Assembly (NCBI GenBank): GCA_013044385.1
Contig: JABEUN010000004.1
Span: 29,413-93,412 of the forward strand
DNA length: 64,000 nt
Direction: 5' to 3'
Source of the DNA: Acidimicrobiaceae bacterium
GTDB lineage: Bacteria; Actinomycetota; Acidimicrobiia; Acidimicrobiales; Acidimicrobiaceae
The notes beneath the pieces were generated by a model. It made no database searches and had not been told where the DNA came from. It worked only from the letters and a program-made list of their open reading frames with translations. Every line of letters begins with the position of its first letter. Position 1 is the stretch's first letter. The translations under genes were made by a program, and so were the position numbers. Below are positions 9,554 through 17,466 of the stretch, piece after piece.

Positions 9554-11122
9554 ATGCGGTTGATGGGCTTGAGCCCTGTAACTTGGCGTGTTGAGCGTAC
9601 GGGGGACGGGGAGACCGTTACCACTGGCAAGTTCATCGAACCAATTGTTATCGGCTCGTTCGGTTCGGTCCTAGTACTTGTCGGTTCGCTACAGCACAAC
9701 TCCCCATTCACCTCAAAGATCCCCGGGTCATGGTATTTGGGAGTCCCTTCCACTCCGCTTCCGGGCAACTCCCTGGTCGAGTTCCTCTCAAGATGGCTCG
9801 TATATGTTGGCGTGGCGCTGATCTGCTATGTGTGGGTCAAGGTGATACGGCTGATCCGGCAGGGACGTGCGATATCTCCAAGGGCACTCTGGGTAGCGTT
9901 TTGGGCGTGGGTCATACCGTTGATGATCGCCGGCCCGCTGTTCTCCAGGGACGTCTACTCCTATGCGGCGCAGGGCGAGATGGTGGCGACCGGGATCGAT
10001 CCCTACTCCTACGGACCGATCGCCCTAGGAAAAGATCCTTTCCTGGCGACCGTTGATCCCTTTTGGGGCAGAGCCAAGGCACCTTACGGCCCCTTTTTCC
10101 TATGGATAGACGGACTGATAGTCAAGGTGGTTGGTCATAATCCCCTCACGACCGTCCTCGGGCTCAGGATCCTTGCACTCGCCGGAGCGGTGTTGGCGGC
10201 CAAATTCGCGCCCCGCATCGCTGCATCTCTCGGAAAGAGTCCAAACCTAGCGTTCGTCTTGGTGGCGCTGAATCCACTGGTACTTTTCCATCTGATCTCG
10301 TCGGGACACAATGACTCGATCATGATTGGCCTGATGATCGCTGCGATTGCGTACTACCTTGAGGGTAAGCCGATACTTGCAATCATTCTTGCCGCACTCG
10401 GCGCAGCCGTGAAGGCTCCGGCGATCGTAGCGATCGGATTCATCGGCTACAACTGGACGGGCGCGACGAGATTCAGCAAAAGGGTGAGAGGCGCCGTGAT
10501 AGCCATCGTGATCACGGCTGCGGTCTTTGTTGCACTTAAGTACATCTCGGGACTCGGCTGGGGCTGGTTGTTGGCGTTGTCGACCCCGGGAGCCGTCGTG
10601 AATTCGGTTGCACCTACTGCGGCGCTCGCAGAGATTGCCGATGCAATCTCAGGTCTACTTGGACTGGGTATTCACTTCTCCACCTGGGTTGCTGTGTTCC
10701 GTCTCGTCGGCTTGCTTGCCGCGGGTCTGATCGGGGCCGGCCTGTTGCTGACGTCGGAACGCAGGAACATAGTTCGATTTATTGGTATAACGCTGGTGGC
10801 CGTGGTGGTACTCGGGCCGGTAATACAGCCATGGTACTTGGCTTGGGGCTTGGTCGTTCTGGCCTGTGCGCCTGGCAAGCTCACCACTTGGGGCACAGTG
10901 GTAATCTCCATTGGTGCGATAGTTCTTGGAATTCCCGGCGGTCCCTCGATCGTCTCGTGGATCCTCTACTTCACCTTGGCGCTAGTGGTCCTGCTGATCG
11001 TGGCCACCAAAGTTCCAAAGATCCCCCCATCCATCCGTCAAGTCGGAAATAGGATCATCGACGATGCGGTCTACAGAGTCGTGCATGCGGTCGGCCTCTA
11101 CCGGGATGCGGATTCTAATTGA
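9554..11122 (+). CDS. MptB-like polyprenol-phosphomannose-dependent mannosyltransferase (GT-C)
   Basis: The 522-residue polytopic protein resembles the actinobacterial alpha-(1->6)-mannopyranosyltransferases MptA/MptB, GT-C enzymes that use polyprenyl-phosphate mannose outside the membrane. Supporting features are a first-loop acidic motif in GPLFSRDVYSYAAQGEMV (near residue 130), DPYSYGP shortly after, SSGHNDSIMIG in the middle, and VIQPWYLAWGL before the last helices. The start is ATG 9554 with GAGGGG upstream. In mycobacteria and corynebacteria these enzymes build lipomannan; whether this organism makes such a glycan cannot be told, so the acceptor is open. It is an isolated gene, downstream of tRNA-Tyr. 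Confidence 0.75.
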   Translation: MRLMGLSPVTWRVERTGDGETVTTGKFIEPIVIGSFGSVLVLVGSLQHNSPFTSKIPGSWYLGVPSTPLPGNSLVEFLSRWLVYVGVALICYVWVKVIRLIRQGRAISPRALWVAFWAWVIPLMIAGPLFSRDVYSYAAQGEMVATGIDPYSYGPIALGKDPFLATVDPFWGRAKAPYGPFFLWIDGLIVKVVGHNPLTTVLGLRILALAGAVLAAKFAPRIAASLGKSPNLAFVLVALNPLVLFHLISSGHNDSIMIGLMIAAIAYYLEGKPILAIILAALGAAVKAPAIVAIGFIGYNWTGATRFSKRVRGAVIAIVITAAVFVALKYISGLGWGWLLALSTPGAVVNSVAPTAALAEIADAISGLLGLGIHFSTWVAVFRLVGLLAAGLIGAGLLLTSERRNIVRFIGITLVAVVVLGPVIQPWYLAWGLVVLACAPGKLTTWGTVVISIGAIVLGIPGGPSIVSWILYFTLALVVLLIVATKVPKIPPSIRQVGNRIIDDAVYRVVHAVGLYRDADSN

Positions 11123-11152
11123 GTTCGCCTTTGCCGTGGATGTGGGGTCAAT

Positions 11153-11806
11153 GTGGGTGAGCATTCGGAGGAGATGAAGCTTGCGGCGGACCGGTTTTTC
11201 GAGCTGGTACCGACGTTAAGTGGAATGCTGGATATACATGGCTACCCTACCTTCAGTAGATATGATGACCCAGTGCGCTTGGCGGACGACGCAGCGAATC
11301 CAGAAGGTAGCGACCCCTTCTACGTATTGGTGAACGCCATAGCAAATCAGCAGCTCTCATCGAAGGCAGCCAACACGATCCTAGGACGGCTCCGCTCGGC
11401 TTGCGGGGGAGTGGTGAGCAGAGATCGGATCATCGCCCTCGGATTCGATGGGATCAGGCCCATGGGTTTTTCGGGTCAGAAAACCCTCGCACTTGTCTCG
11501 CTGGCGAACTCAGCCAAGAATGGCGACCTGAAGCTGGACGACCTTGACCATATGGCAGACGACGAGATCATAGATATGATCTCGTCACAGAGGGGTCTCG
11601 GCCGCTGGAGTGCGGAGATGTTCCTGATGTTCCATCTTGGCCGGATGGATGTTTGGCCCGTGGACGATCTCGGCGTCCGGAAAGGACACGCCAAGCTGAT
11701 GGGGCTTGAGGAGCCGTTGAAGCCAAAGCAGCTAATGGTCGAGGGAGAGCGATTCAGGCCCTACAGGTCGATCGCTGCGTGGTACTGCTGGGCGGCAATC
11801 GACTGA
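11153..11806 (+). CDS. DNA-3-methyladenine glycosylase II-like (AlkA/HhH-GPD family)
   Basis: The 217-residue protein is a helix-hairpin-helix GPD DNA glycosylase. The N-terminal part has FYVLVNAIANQQLSSKAA, typical of the family. The hairpin-plus-Asp region reads SSQRGLGRWSAEMFLMF (about 144-160) followed by VWPVDDLGVRKG, in which D172 is the likely catalytic Asp. It has no Cys4 iron-sulphur cluster as in Nth/MutY, which fits the AlkA branch that excises alkylated bases. The start is uncertain: GTG 11153 lacks a good ribosome site, and ATG 11174 has GGAGGAG almost touching it. It follows the mannosyltransferase by 30 bases and may be cotranscribed. Confidence 0.85.
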   Translation: MGEHSEEMKLAADRFFELVPTLSGMLDIHGYPTFSRYDDPVRLADDAANPEGSDPFYVLVNAIANQQLSSKAANTILGRLRSACGGVVSRDRIIALGFDGIRPMGFSGQKTLALVSLANSAKNGDLKLDDLDHMADDEIIDMISSQRGLGRWSAEMFLMFHLGRMDVWPVDDLGVRKGHAKLMGLEEPLKPKQLMVEGERFRPYRSIAAWYCWAAID

Positions 11807-11812
11807 GTAGTC

Positions 11813-12301
11813 CTAGCGGAGCATTCGCTGCATAAGGGTCACGTCGAGCCACCTTCCGAACTTCCTGCCAACCTCCCGCTCGATTCCGACCAGCTCGAAG
11901 TTGCAGCTCCGATGGAGCTCGAATGATGCCCTGTTCGAGGCTACGATCCTTGCCATGCAGGTATGGAAACCGCTCTTTTGTGCCGTCTCCATGAGAGCGG
12001 TGAGTAGCAGCTTGCCAACTCCGCGGCCGCGATAGTTGCTGTGGAGATAGATGGAATCTTCGACCGTGCCTGAGTAACCCGCCTTCATCCTGTATGGCGA
12101 CAGAGATGCATAACCAAGAACGCGGTCGCCTTCGACTGCCACAAGTGCTTGATGGATACCCACATGATGACCTATCCAGACCAGTTGTTGCTCCTGTGTA
12201 CGTGGACGGATGTCGAGTGTGACAGTCGAGTTGAGAACTTCACTGTTGTAAATGTCGACGATCTGTTTCGCATCGCCATCCTCAACGGTCCTAATCTCCA
12301 T
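11813..12301 (-). CDS. GNAT-family N-acetyltransferase (phosphinothricin acetyltransferase-like)
   Basis: The 162-residue protein is a GCN5-related acetyltransferase. The acetyl-CoA-binding motif A is seen as SIYLHSNYRGRGVGKLLL (about 84-101), and the N-terminal VEDGDAKQIVDIYN and the central YASLSPYRMKAGYSGTVEDS match the Pat/MnaT (YncA) subgroup. Members of that subgroup acetylate phosphinothricin, methionine sulfone or other small amines; the substrate here is not known. The gene converges on the glycosylase with a gap of six bases. Confidence 0.85.
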   Translation of the reverse strand: MEIRTVEDGDAKQIVDIYNSEVLNSTVTLDIRPRTQEQQLVWIGHHVGIHQALVAVEGDRVLGYASLSPYRMKAGYSGTVEDSIYLHSNYRGRGVGKLLLTALMETAQKSGFHTCMARIVASNRASFELHRSCNFELVGIEREVGRKFGRWLDVTLMQRMLR

Positions 12302-12385
12302 CTGTTTAGAGTACCGGATCGCAGTACCACTCCATTGGCCCGCGGAGTTCGGTTCGACTCGATGAATTCTGTGGGGATTTGTCCA

Positions 12386-12441
12386 CTACCCAAGGTTCGG
12401 ATATACGATCGTTTTGGGTAGAGCCGGTGTCCAAGGTTCGG
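12386..12441 (+). repeat. Short inverted and direct repeats upstream of tRNA-Thr
   Basis: CTACCCAA at 12386-12393 is the exact reverse complement of TTGGGTAG at 12414-12421, and the 11-mer CCAAGGTTCGG occurs at 12390-12400 and again at 12431-12441. They lie in the 208-base leader region between the GNAT gene and the tRNA pair. No function is evident. Confidence 0.4.
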
Positions 12442-12472
12442 CTGGCCACTTATATCGGTGCGGAGATATGGA

Positions 12473-12499
12473 GTGACCGGGGGGCGGGGACGGTAGTAT
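12473..12499 (+). promoter_or_regulatory. Candidate promoter of the tRNA-Thr/tRNA-Met pair
   Basis: TAGTAT at 12494-12499 is a reasonable -10 element about ten bases before the mature tRNA-Thr end. GTGACC at 12473-12478 is a possible but poorly spaced (15 bases) -35 element. This is a pattern match only. Confidence 0.3.
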
Positions 12500-12509
12500 T
12501 TATCGAGCC

Positions 12510-12582
12510 GCCCCCTTAGCTCAGTCGGCAGAGCACAGCCATGGTAAGGCTGGTGTCGTCGGTTCGATTCCGACAGGGGGCT
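12510..12582 (+). tRNA. tRNA-Thr (GGT)
   Basis: Acceptor strands GCCCCCT and AGGGGGC pair perfectly. The anticodon arm is CAGCC-ATGGTAA-GGCTG with anticodon GGT, and the T-arm has GGTTCGATTCC. CCA is not encoded. It is followed six bases later by tRNA-Met, as in other Actinobacteria upstream of rpmG/secE. Confidence 0.95.
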
Positions 12583-12587
12583 CTGAT

Positions 12588-12664
12588 GGCGGCGTAGCTC
12601 AGTTGGTGAGAGCGCACGGCTCATAATCGTGAGGTCGTCGGTTCGAGCCCGACCGCCGCTACCA
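12588..12664 (+). tRNA. tRNA-Met (CAT), probably elongator
   Basis: Acceptor strands GGCGGCG and CGCCGCT pair with a terminal G-T. The anticodon arm is CACGG-CTCATAA-TCGTG with anticodon CAT, the T-arm has GGTTCGAGCCC, and ACCA is encoded. It lacks the C1-A72 mismatch and the GGG/CCC anticodon-stem pairs of initiator tRNA, so elongator Met is likely; a lysidine-modified Ile2 tRNA is a less likely alternative. Confidence 0.93.
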
Positions 12665-12970
12665 TCTCTTCCGGAAGGTGCCGACCCTGGTCTTAGTACT
12701 ATTTCGGCTTTTCCGGGACACTTGATGCCGGACTCCTACTTTGGAGTAGGCCCTTAGACCATGTTTACTCGGCTTTGCCAACGCAGAATATCGCTGCTCC
12801 TCGACAGCTTAGGTCCGATGAGTACTTTGTGTACTTTGGCTCAGACTGGTGACTTCTGATCTATGGGATGGCGCGCCTCGACTTGATCGGCCTACCTCCG
12901 TGGCTGAACGGACCCGAGTTCCCTTGGCCGACCTACTTCCCCACCGAATCAGTTTCGATAGGATCGACTC
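12665..12970. other. Intergenic stretch between tRNA-Met and dinB
   Basis: I see no gene in these 306 bases. The only structure I noted is a small perfect stem-loop, CCTACT-TTGG-AGTAGG at 12735-12750, without a U-tract. dinB follows. Confidence 0.5.
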
Positions 12971-14227
12971 ATGGAGCGGCCTTGGGATAGCAGGAGGGCG
13001 ATTCTTCACGCCGACCTCGACTGCTTTTTTGCTGCCGTCGAGATTCTCGATGATCCGTCTCTTGCTGGAAAGCCCGTGATTGTTGGCGGTACTGGTGGAA
13101 GGGGGGTTGTGGCCGCCGCAAGTTACGAGGCGAGGGTCTGGGGCGTTCGCTCAGCGATGCCAATGGCCACTGCGAGGAGAGCCTGCCCCAAAGGTATCTT
13201 CCTTAGCGGTAGGTATAGCCGATATGCAGCCATTTCCCAACGTTTCCACATAGTGCTGAGTTCGATCACCGATGAGTTCGAACCGATAGGGTTAGACGAG
13301 GCATTCCTCGACGTTGGTGGCGCTCGACGACTATTCGGCTCTCCGCCAACGATTGCCTCCGAGATTAGGCGACGAGTCAAAGCAGAGCTGGACCTCTCTG
13401 TCTGCGTTGGCGTCGGTACAACCAAGCAGATAGCAAAGCTTGCGTCCCGTCGAGCAAAACCGTCGGTGTCGGGTCGCGTAGTGCGTCCCGGCAAGGGTAT
13501 CGAGGTCGTCTGGCCCGGACAGGAGGTGGTGTTTCTCACACCACTTTCGGTTGGCGAGCTTTGGGGAGTGGGTCCAAAGAGTCTCGAGCTGCTCAGAAAG
13601 ATGGGGGTCGCGACCATCGGAGACTTGAGGCGTGCGTCGGACTCAAGACTTAGAGCTGCCTTTGGTACGCGGGCTGCAAAGCTTAAAGAACTTGCCGAAG
13701 GTATAGATACTGACCCGGTTATCGCTCACGCATCAGCCAAGTCAATTAGCCATGAAGAGACTTACGCATCTGACCTATATGGTCTATCTCAGATCACGCA
13801 CGAAGTATCCCTTCTAGCGGACTCACTGGCCTCTCGGGCCGAGGCGAAAGGGTTGATCGGAAGAACCATCACTCTCAAGATCCGATTTTCCGACTTCCGA
13901 ACTGTGACCCGCTCAGTGACATTGGATGTTCCGACCAGGTCCAGGAAGGTTCTCCTTGATCGCCTACGTGCTCTGATCCCGCCCCTTTCAGCCGTCGATG
14001 GGGTACGACTTCTTGGTGCATCGCTTTCCCAGTTGAGCGACAACCGATCTGTGCAGTTGTCGCTACTGGATTACTGGTTCGACGAACGGAGCGAGGCGCT
14101 CGAAAAGACTGTCAATGACATAAAGCGTCGCTTTGGAGAAGGATCGATATTGCCTGCATCCCTGCTCGAGGGGCGTCACCGCCCCGGGGATAGCTCAGAT
14201 CCTCCGATGTGGGGCCCATCGGAATAA
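12971..14227 (+). CDS. dinB: DNA polymerase IV (Y family)
   Basis: This translesion polymerase of 418 residues shows the Y-family hallmarks: HADLDCFFAAVE (metal-binding D15), SYEARVWGVRSAMP, YSRYAAISQRF, and GLDEAFLDV with catalytic D109 and E110. The thumb helix-hairpin-helix is at WGVGPKSLELLRKMG, and the little-finger domain follows. QLSLL at 362-366 fits the sliding-clamp-binding motif, here followed by an unusually long tail of about 50 residues. It sits between tRNA-Met and rpmG, an odd place for a repair polymerase. I saw no obvious LexA-type box upstream. Confidence 0.93.
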   Translation: MERPWDSRRAILHADLDCFFAAVEILDDPSLAGKPVIVGGTGGRGVVAAASYEARVWGVRSAMPMATARRACPKGIFLSGRYSRYAAISQRFHIVLSSITDEFEPIGLDEAFLDVGGARRLFGSPPTIASEIRRRVKAELDLSVCVGVGTTKQIAKLASRRAKPSVSGRVVRPGKGIEVVWPGQEVVFLTPLSVGELWGVGPKSLELLRKMGVATIGDLRRASDSRLRAAFGTRAAKLKELAEGIDTDPVIAHASAKSISHEETYASDLYGLSQITHEVSLLADSLASRAEAKGLIGRTITLKIRFSDFRTVTRSVTLDVPTRSRKVLLDRLRALIPPLSAVDGVRLLGASLSQLSDNRSVQLSLLDYWFDERSEALEKTVNDIKRRFGEGSILPASLLEGRHRPGDSSDPPMWGPSE

Positions 14228-14591
14228 TTGGGTTGGGGCCTATGGCGTTACGGGTGCATTGGCGGATCGAGAACTCTGATCTACCTGTGTCACTTCTTCC
14301 ACTCCAATTCCATTAGAGCGGGATGAGTCATCGGCAGGTAGGCCGAATTAGACCCGGTCCAAGCGCCATGAACTTTGAAAGCCCCTTTTTGCTGCCCTCG
14401 TAGGCGAGATCCCTCGGTGGGTATGAAAGCAGTTGGACCTATGGGCAGCAGTAGTCTGGGTTGGTCGGGGTGAGTATCGACTTGAATGTTTGGTCCGATT
14501 GCTTCGGTCTGTGCATATTCGTAGCGAGGTGGCCAAATTCGGGGCTATGCTCAAGAGGTCAGATTTTTAGCCCGAGTGGGGTTTGGTTTTA
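14228..14591. other. Intergenic stretch upstream of rpmG
   Basis: These 364 bases hold no open frame or tRNA that I can support. It presumably contains the promoter for rpmG and perhaps the sigma-factor genes, but I cannot point to convincing -35 and -10 elements. Confidence 0.5.
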
Positions 14592-14756
14592 ATGGCAAAG
14601 AACGAAAAGCGTATCAAAGTCACGCTCGCTTGCGAAGTGTGCAAGCGTCGTAACTACATCACGACGAAGAACAAGCAGAACGATCGTGAGCGTATTGAGA
14701 TGAAGAAGTATTGCAGCTGGGAGCGCCAGCACACGTTGCACAAAGAGACTCGATAG
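14592..14756 (+). CDS. rpmG: 50S ribosomal protein L33
   Basis: A 54-residue small ribosomal protein, found by reading the frame from ATG 14592. It has the L33 pattern [19 protein letters not shown] and ends in HTLHKETR. The zinc-ribbon type normally has two CxxC pairs; here the first pair is present (C14, C17), but the second reads CSWE, so only C41 remains and E44 stands where the fourth Cys is expected. The position upstream of secE-nusG is the usual actinobacterial place for rpmG. The next gene begins 13 bases downstream. Confidence 0.93.
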   Translation: MAKNEKRIKVTLACEVCKRRNYITTKNKQNDRERIEMKKYCSWERQHTLHKETR

Positions 14757-14769
14757 GTCTGAGCTGCTC

Positions 14770-15456
14770 GTGACGGATCGCAGCGAAGCACTCGACAGCT
14801 ATCTCGAACTCGCTCAACAGGGCGACAATGAGTGCTTCGGCGAACTCGTCAAGATGACATATAAGGAGAATCTGTCGCTGGCGCTGAAGCTGGTCGGCAA
14901 TTTGGAGGATGCTTCAGACGTTCTGCAGGAGGCCTACCTCCGTGCCTTCAGATCGCTGAGACGTTTCCGAGGCGAGGCTTCATTCCAGACATGGATGTAC
15001 AGGATCGTCTCCAACTGTGCCTCGACCCACCTAGCCGATCTTCGCAAGAAGTTGCGAGAGAGACCACTGAGTGAGACCTCCGACATCGACCGAAGTGACG
15101 TTGAGGAGAAGGACTCCCTGATGCACTGGGTGGCAGTTCGATTTGATATCGAGGCCGAGTTGAAGCGGCTCCCCTCCAAGCTTCGCAGTGTGGTCGTGCT
15201 GAGAGATGTCTACGGTTTTGCCCACCAAGAGATCGCCGAGAAGCTCGGCATCTCGGAGGCGACTGCGAAGGTTCGACTTCATAGAGCGAGAAAAAGACTC
15301 GCCCAAGCTCTCAGTTGGCTTGGTTCAGATGAGTCGGGGGAAGCCGATTCGACAATCGACCTTCCGCTTGAGGCTTTTGAGTGGACTCAGACGGTAGATA
15401 TGCAAAAGGATCAGGACTCCGGTGAGGATACCGAGGGATTTGCCTGTGCGGTGTAG
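14770..15456 (+). CDS. ECF-family RNA polymerase sigma factor
   Basis: The 228-residue protein has a sigma-2 domain (about 24-93) with GNLEDASDVLQEAYLRAF and FQTWMYRIVSNCA, and a sigma-4 domain (about 126-178) with LPSKLRSVVVLRDVYGF and the helix-turn-helix HQEIAEKLGISEATAKVRLH. There is no sigma-1.1 or sigma-3, so it is an extracytoplasmic-function type. An acidic tail of about 45 residues follows. The start is GTG 14770. Its 3' end overlaps a gene for a zinc-binding membrane anti-sigma-like protein, which is the usual arrangement for a sigma factor held inactive until a signal arrives. The signal is unknown. Confidence 0.93.
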   Translation: MTDRSEALDSYLELAQQGDNECFGELVKMTYKENLSLALKLVGNLEDASDVLQEAYLRAFRSLRRFRGEASFQTWMYRIVSNCASTHLADLRKKLRERPLSETSDIDRSDVEEKDSLMHWVAVRFDIEAELKRLPSKLRSVVVLRDVYGFAHQEIAEKLGISEATAKVRLHRARKRLAQALSWLGSDESGEADSTIDLPLEAFEWTQTVDMQKDQDSGEDTEGFACAV

Positions 15457-15784
15457 GGAGTTTGAGACCCTAATGCCAACACTCATCGAACCCATGGGAG
15501 TGGTTCGGCTTGATGTAGCAGACCATCTAAGGAGCTGCGCAAGTTGCTTCAAGTTCTACTGCTGTTACAAAATGGTGATAGAGCGCTTGGGTCGTGCCTC
15601 GGGAAGCAACTCCATCGAGTCCCTCGTCAGTGGTGACATCGCCAAATTCGGGGCTCTGAGGACGGTCCGGATGGGTAATCCGGTACTGTTGGCGTTCATC
15701 ATCATCCTGCTGCTCGCCGGTTCCGGCAGCATGGCGGCAATACTTCATCCAACCGTGCTCAAGCAGATCGGTAGGTCGAGCTAG
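15446..15784 (+). CDS. Zinc-binding (ZAS-type) membrane anti-sigma factor
   Basis: This 112-residue protein has the anti-sigma zinc pattern C3, then H27-x3-C31-x2-C34 in DHLRSCASC, followed by two further cysteines. One transmembrane helix lies at about 78-98 (NPVLLAFIIILLLAG), leaving only a short outside tail. The frame is open from GTG 15422, but I place the start at GTG 15446: GAGGG precedes it by eight bases, and it yields the usual MxCREFE beginning of the family. It overlaps the sigma gene by 11 bases. It is inferred to bind and restrain the upstream sigma factor, perhaps in a redox- or zinc-dependent way. Confidence 0.8.
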   Translation: MRCREFETLMPTLIEPMGVVRLDVADHLRSCASCFKFYCCYKMVIERLGRASGSNSIESLVSGDIAKFGALRTVRMGNPVLLAFIIILLLAGSGSMAAILHPTVLKQIGRSS

Positions 15785-15834
15785 CACTGCTAGACTTAGT
15801 GAGTCCCGAGCGCTGCTATTGTGGTGGGCGCTAT

Positions 15835-15907
15835 AGGGTAGTAGCTCAATTGGTAGAGCACCGGTCTCCAAAACCGGGGGTTGGGGGTTCGAGTCCCTCC
15901 TGCCCTG
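15835..15907 (+). tRNA. tRNA-Trp (CCA)
   Basis: Acceptor strands AGGGTAG and CTGCCCT pair with one wobble. The anticodon arm is CCGGT-CTCCAAA-ACCGG with anticodon CCA, the T-arm has GGTTCGAGTCC, and the discriminator is G. CCA is not encoded. It stands directly before secE, as in most Actinobacteria. Confidence 0.95.
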
Positions 15908-15937
15908 CTCGTCGAGTAATAAACATTGGTGATCGCC

Positions 15938-16237
15938 ATGAATCGAGAAACTAAGAGATTGTTGCAGCGTCAGGGTCAGATTGACCGTGACGGTCAGCCA
16001 GTCGCGCAGAAGGCGACGACTCAAACGTCGCGTGCGGGACGTCCGGAGTCGCAGAGGACGACCATCAAGCAGTTCTTCTCTGAGGTCCGTACGGAATTGA
16101 AGCGGGTTGACTGGGCCTCCAGGAAAGAGGTCAGGAACTACGCCACAGTGGTCCTGCTGACGCTTACATTTCTAATCTCGCTCATCTTCGGACTGAACGT
16201 CGTATTCTCCCGACTCGTCATCTTCCTCTTCAAGTAG
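15938..16237 (+). CDS. secE: Preprotein translocase subunit SecE
   Basis: SecE is the small clamp subunit of the SecYEG channel. The 99-residue protein has a charged N-terminal part, the amphipathic segment [20 protein letters not shown] (about 49-68), and a single C-terminal transmembrane helix ending in [12 protein letters not shown] use ATG 15938; TTG 15926 and GTG 15929 are in frame, but no clear ribosome site favours any of them. It lies between tRNA-Trp and nusG, its normal place. Confidence 0.95.
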   Translation: MNRETKRLLQRQGQIDRDGQPVAQKATTQTSRAGRPESQRTTIKQFFSEVRTELKRVDWASRKEVRNYATVVLLTLTFLISLIFGLNVVFSRLVIFLFK

Positions 16238-16251
16238 CCGCGGGAGCCAAA

Positions 16252-16950
16252 TTGTCTGATGATAGCTATAGTTACGACTCCCATGATTCCGATGGAGAGT
16301 CCACCACCATCTACGAGGTGGTTGATGAGACGACTCTTCTGGTAGGGGACGACGTCCTTGAGGAAGAGGCGGAGGGTTCGGACTTCGAGCTGCTCGAGTC
16401 TCCGTATGATCGTCCGGGCGACTGGTTCGTCATCCACTCCTACGCGGGCTATGAGAACAAGGTGAAGAGCAACCTCATGGCAAGGATTGCGTCCATGGGA
16501 ATGGAAGAGCGGATCTTCGAAGTCGGAATTCCGGTCGAGGATGTCACCGAATTCAAGGGTGGCAAGAAGGTGACCAGCTCAAAAAAGGTTTTCCCAGGCT
16601 ATATCATGGTCCGCTGCTATATGGATGATGACGTGTGGCAGGTCATCAGAAACACCCCTGGGGTGACAAGTTTTGTTGGCCTCGCTTCGAAGCCGACCCC
16701 CCTGAGTCGCAAAGAGGTGGAGTCCATGCTCCAGTTCCAGACCGTCGCTCAGGCGGCCCAAAAGAGGATCAAGCCGAAGCTCGAGTTCGAAATAGGCGAG
16801 ACGGTTCGGGTCAAAGAGGGTCCGTTGGCCGACTTCTCGGGTGAGATCTCCGAGATCAACGAGGATCAGCTGAAGCTGAAGGTGCTCTTCAACATCTTCG
16901 GTCGAGAGACGCCGGTCGAACTTGAGTTCGCCCAGGTTTCGAAGCTCTAG
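16252..16950 (+). CDS. nusG: Transcription termination/antitermination factor NusG
   Basis: NusG binds RNA polymerase and links it to Rho or the ribosome. The 232-residue protein has an acidic N-terminal extension of about 55 residues, common in Actinobacteria. The NGN domain begins at [19 protein letters not shown] and includes [19 protein letters not shown] and [10 protein letters not shown]. The C-terminal KOW domain has [17 protein letters not shown]. The start is TTG 16252 with GGGAG upstream. It follows secE by 14 bases and precedes rplK. Confidence 0.97.
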   Translation: MSDDSYSYDSHDSDGESTTIYEVVDETTLLVGDDVLEEEAEGSDFELLESPYDRPGDWFVIHSYAGYENKVKSNLMARIASMGMEERIFEVGIPVEDVTEFKGGKKVTSSKKVFPGYIMVRCYMDDDVWQVIRNTPGVTSFVGLASKPTPLSRKEVESMLQFQTVAQAAQKRIKPKLEFEIGETVRVKEGPLADFSGEISEINEDQLKLKVLFNIFGRETPVELEFAQVSKL

Positions 16951-16992
16951 CGATAGTTCAAACAAGGTTCAAGGCACTAAGGAAGTCAGAAA

Positions 16993-17421
16993 ATGGCAAA
17001 GCGCACGGTTACGGCCGTAGTCAAGATCAATCTCCCGGCGGGTTCGGCCACGCCGGCGCCACCAGTCGGTACGGCGTTGGGACCGCACGGAATCCAGACC
17101 ATGGAGTTCGTCAAGCAGTACAACGCTGCGACAGAGAACCAACGCGGGCAGATAATACCTGTAGAGGTGACTATATTCAATGACCGTTCCTTCAGCTTTG
17201 TGCTGAAGACCCCACCGACCCCCGTGCTTGTCAGGCAGGCAGCGGGCGTCGATAAGGGATCGGCGACCAACGCGAAGGTTCAGGTGGGTACGGTAACGCG
17301 TGCCCAGGTTGAGGAGATCGCAAAGACCAAGATGCCGGATCTGAATGCATACGATCTTGAAGCCGCAATCAAGCAGGTTGAGGGCACGGCAAGATCTATG
17401 GGTATCAGTGTGGCGGACTAA
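16993..17421 (+). CDS. rplK: 50S ribosomal protein L11
   Basis: L11 shapes the GTPase-associated centre and is part of the thiopeptide-binding site. The 142-residue protein has the typical [20 protein letters not shown] with the proline-rich linker, [24 protein letters not shown]-like [11 protein letters not shown], and the C-terminal rRNA-binding helix domain ending in ARSMGISV. It has the normal length. ATG 16993 follows GGAAG. rplA lies 45 bases downstream. Confidence 0.98.
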   Translation: MAKRTVTAVVKINLPAGSATPAPPVGTALGPHGIQTMEFVKQYNAATENQRGQIIPVEVTIFNDRSFSFVLKTPPTPVLVRQAAGVDKGSATNAKVQVGTVTRAQVEEIAKTKMPDLNAYDLEAAIKQVEGTARSMGISVAD

Positions 17422-17466
17422 GGGCCGTTTGGGGCCCGTGGCAGATCCGATTAGGAGTTAAAAGTT

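Noticed and set aside
12172..12624. Minus-strand open frame of 150 codons over the tRNA-Thr region
   Set aside because: It runs through the tRNA genes and the start of the GNAT gene, and its translation shows tRNA-derived stretches.
14228..14591. A tRNA or small gene in the dinB-rpmG gap
   Set aside because: I found no cloverleaf arms and no frame with a ribosome site and plausible protein.
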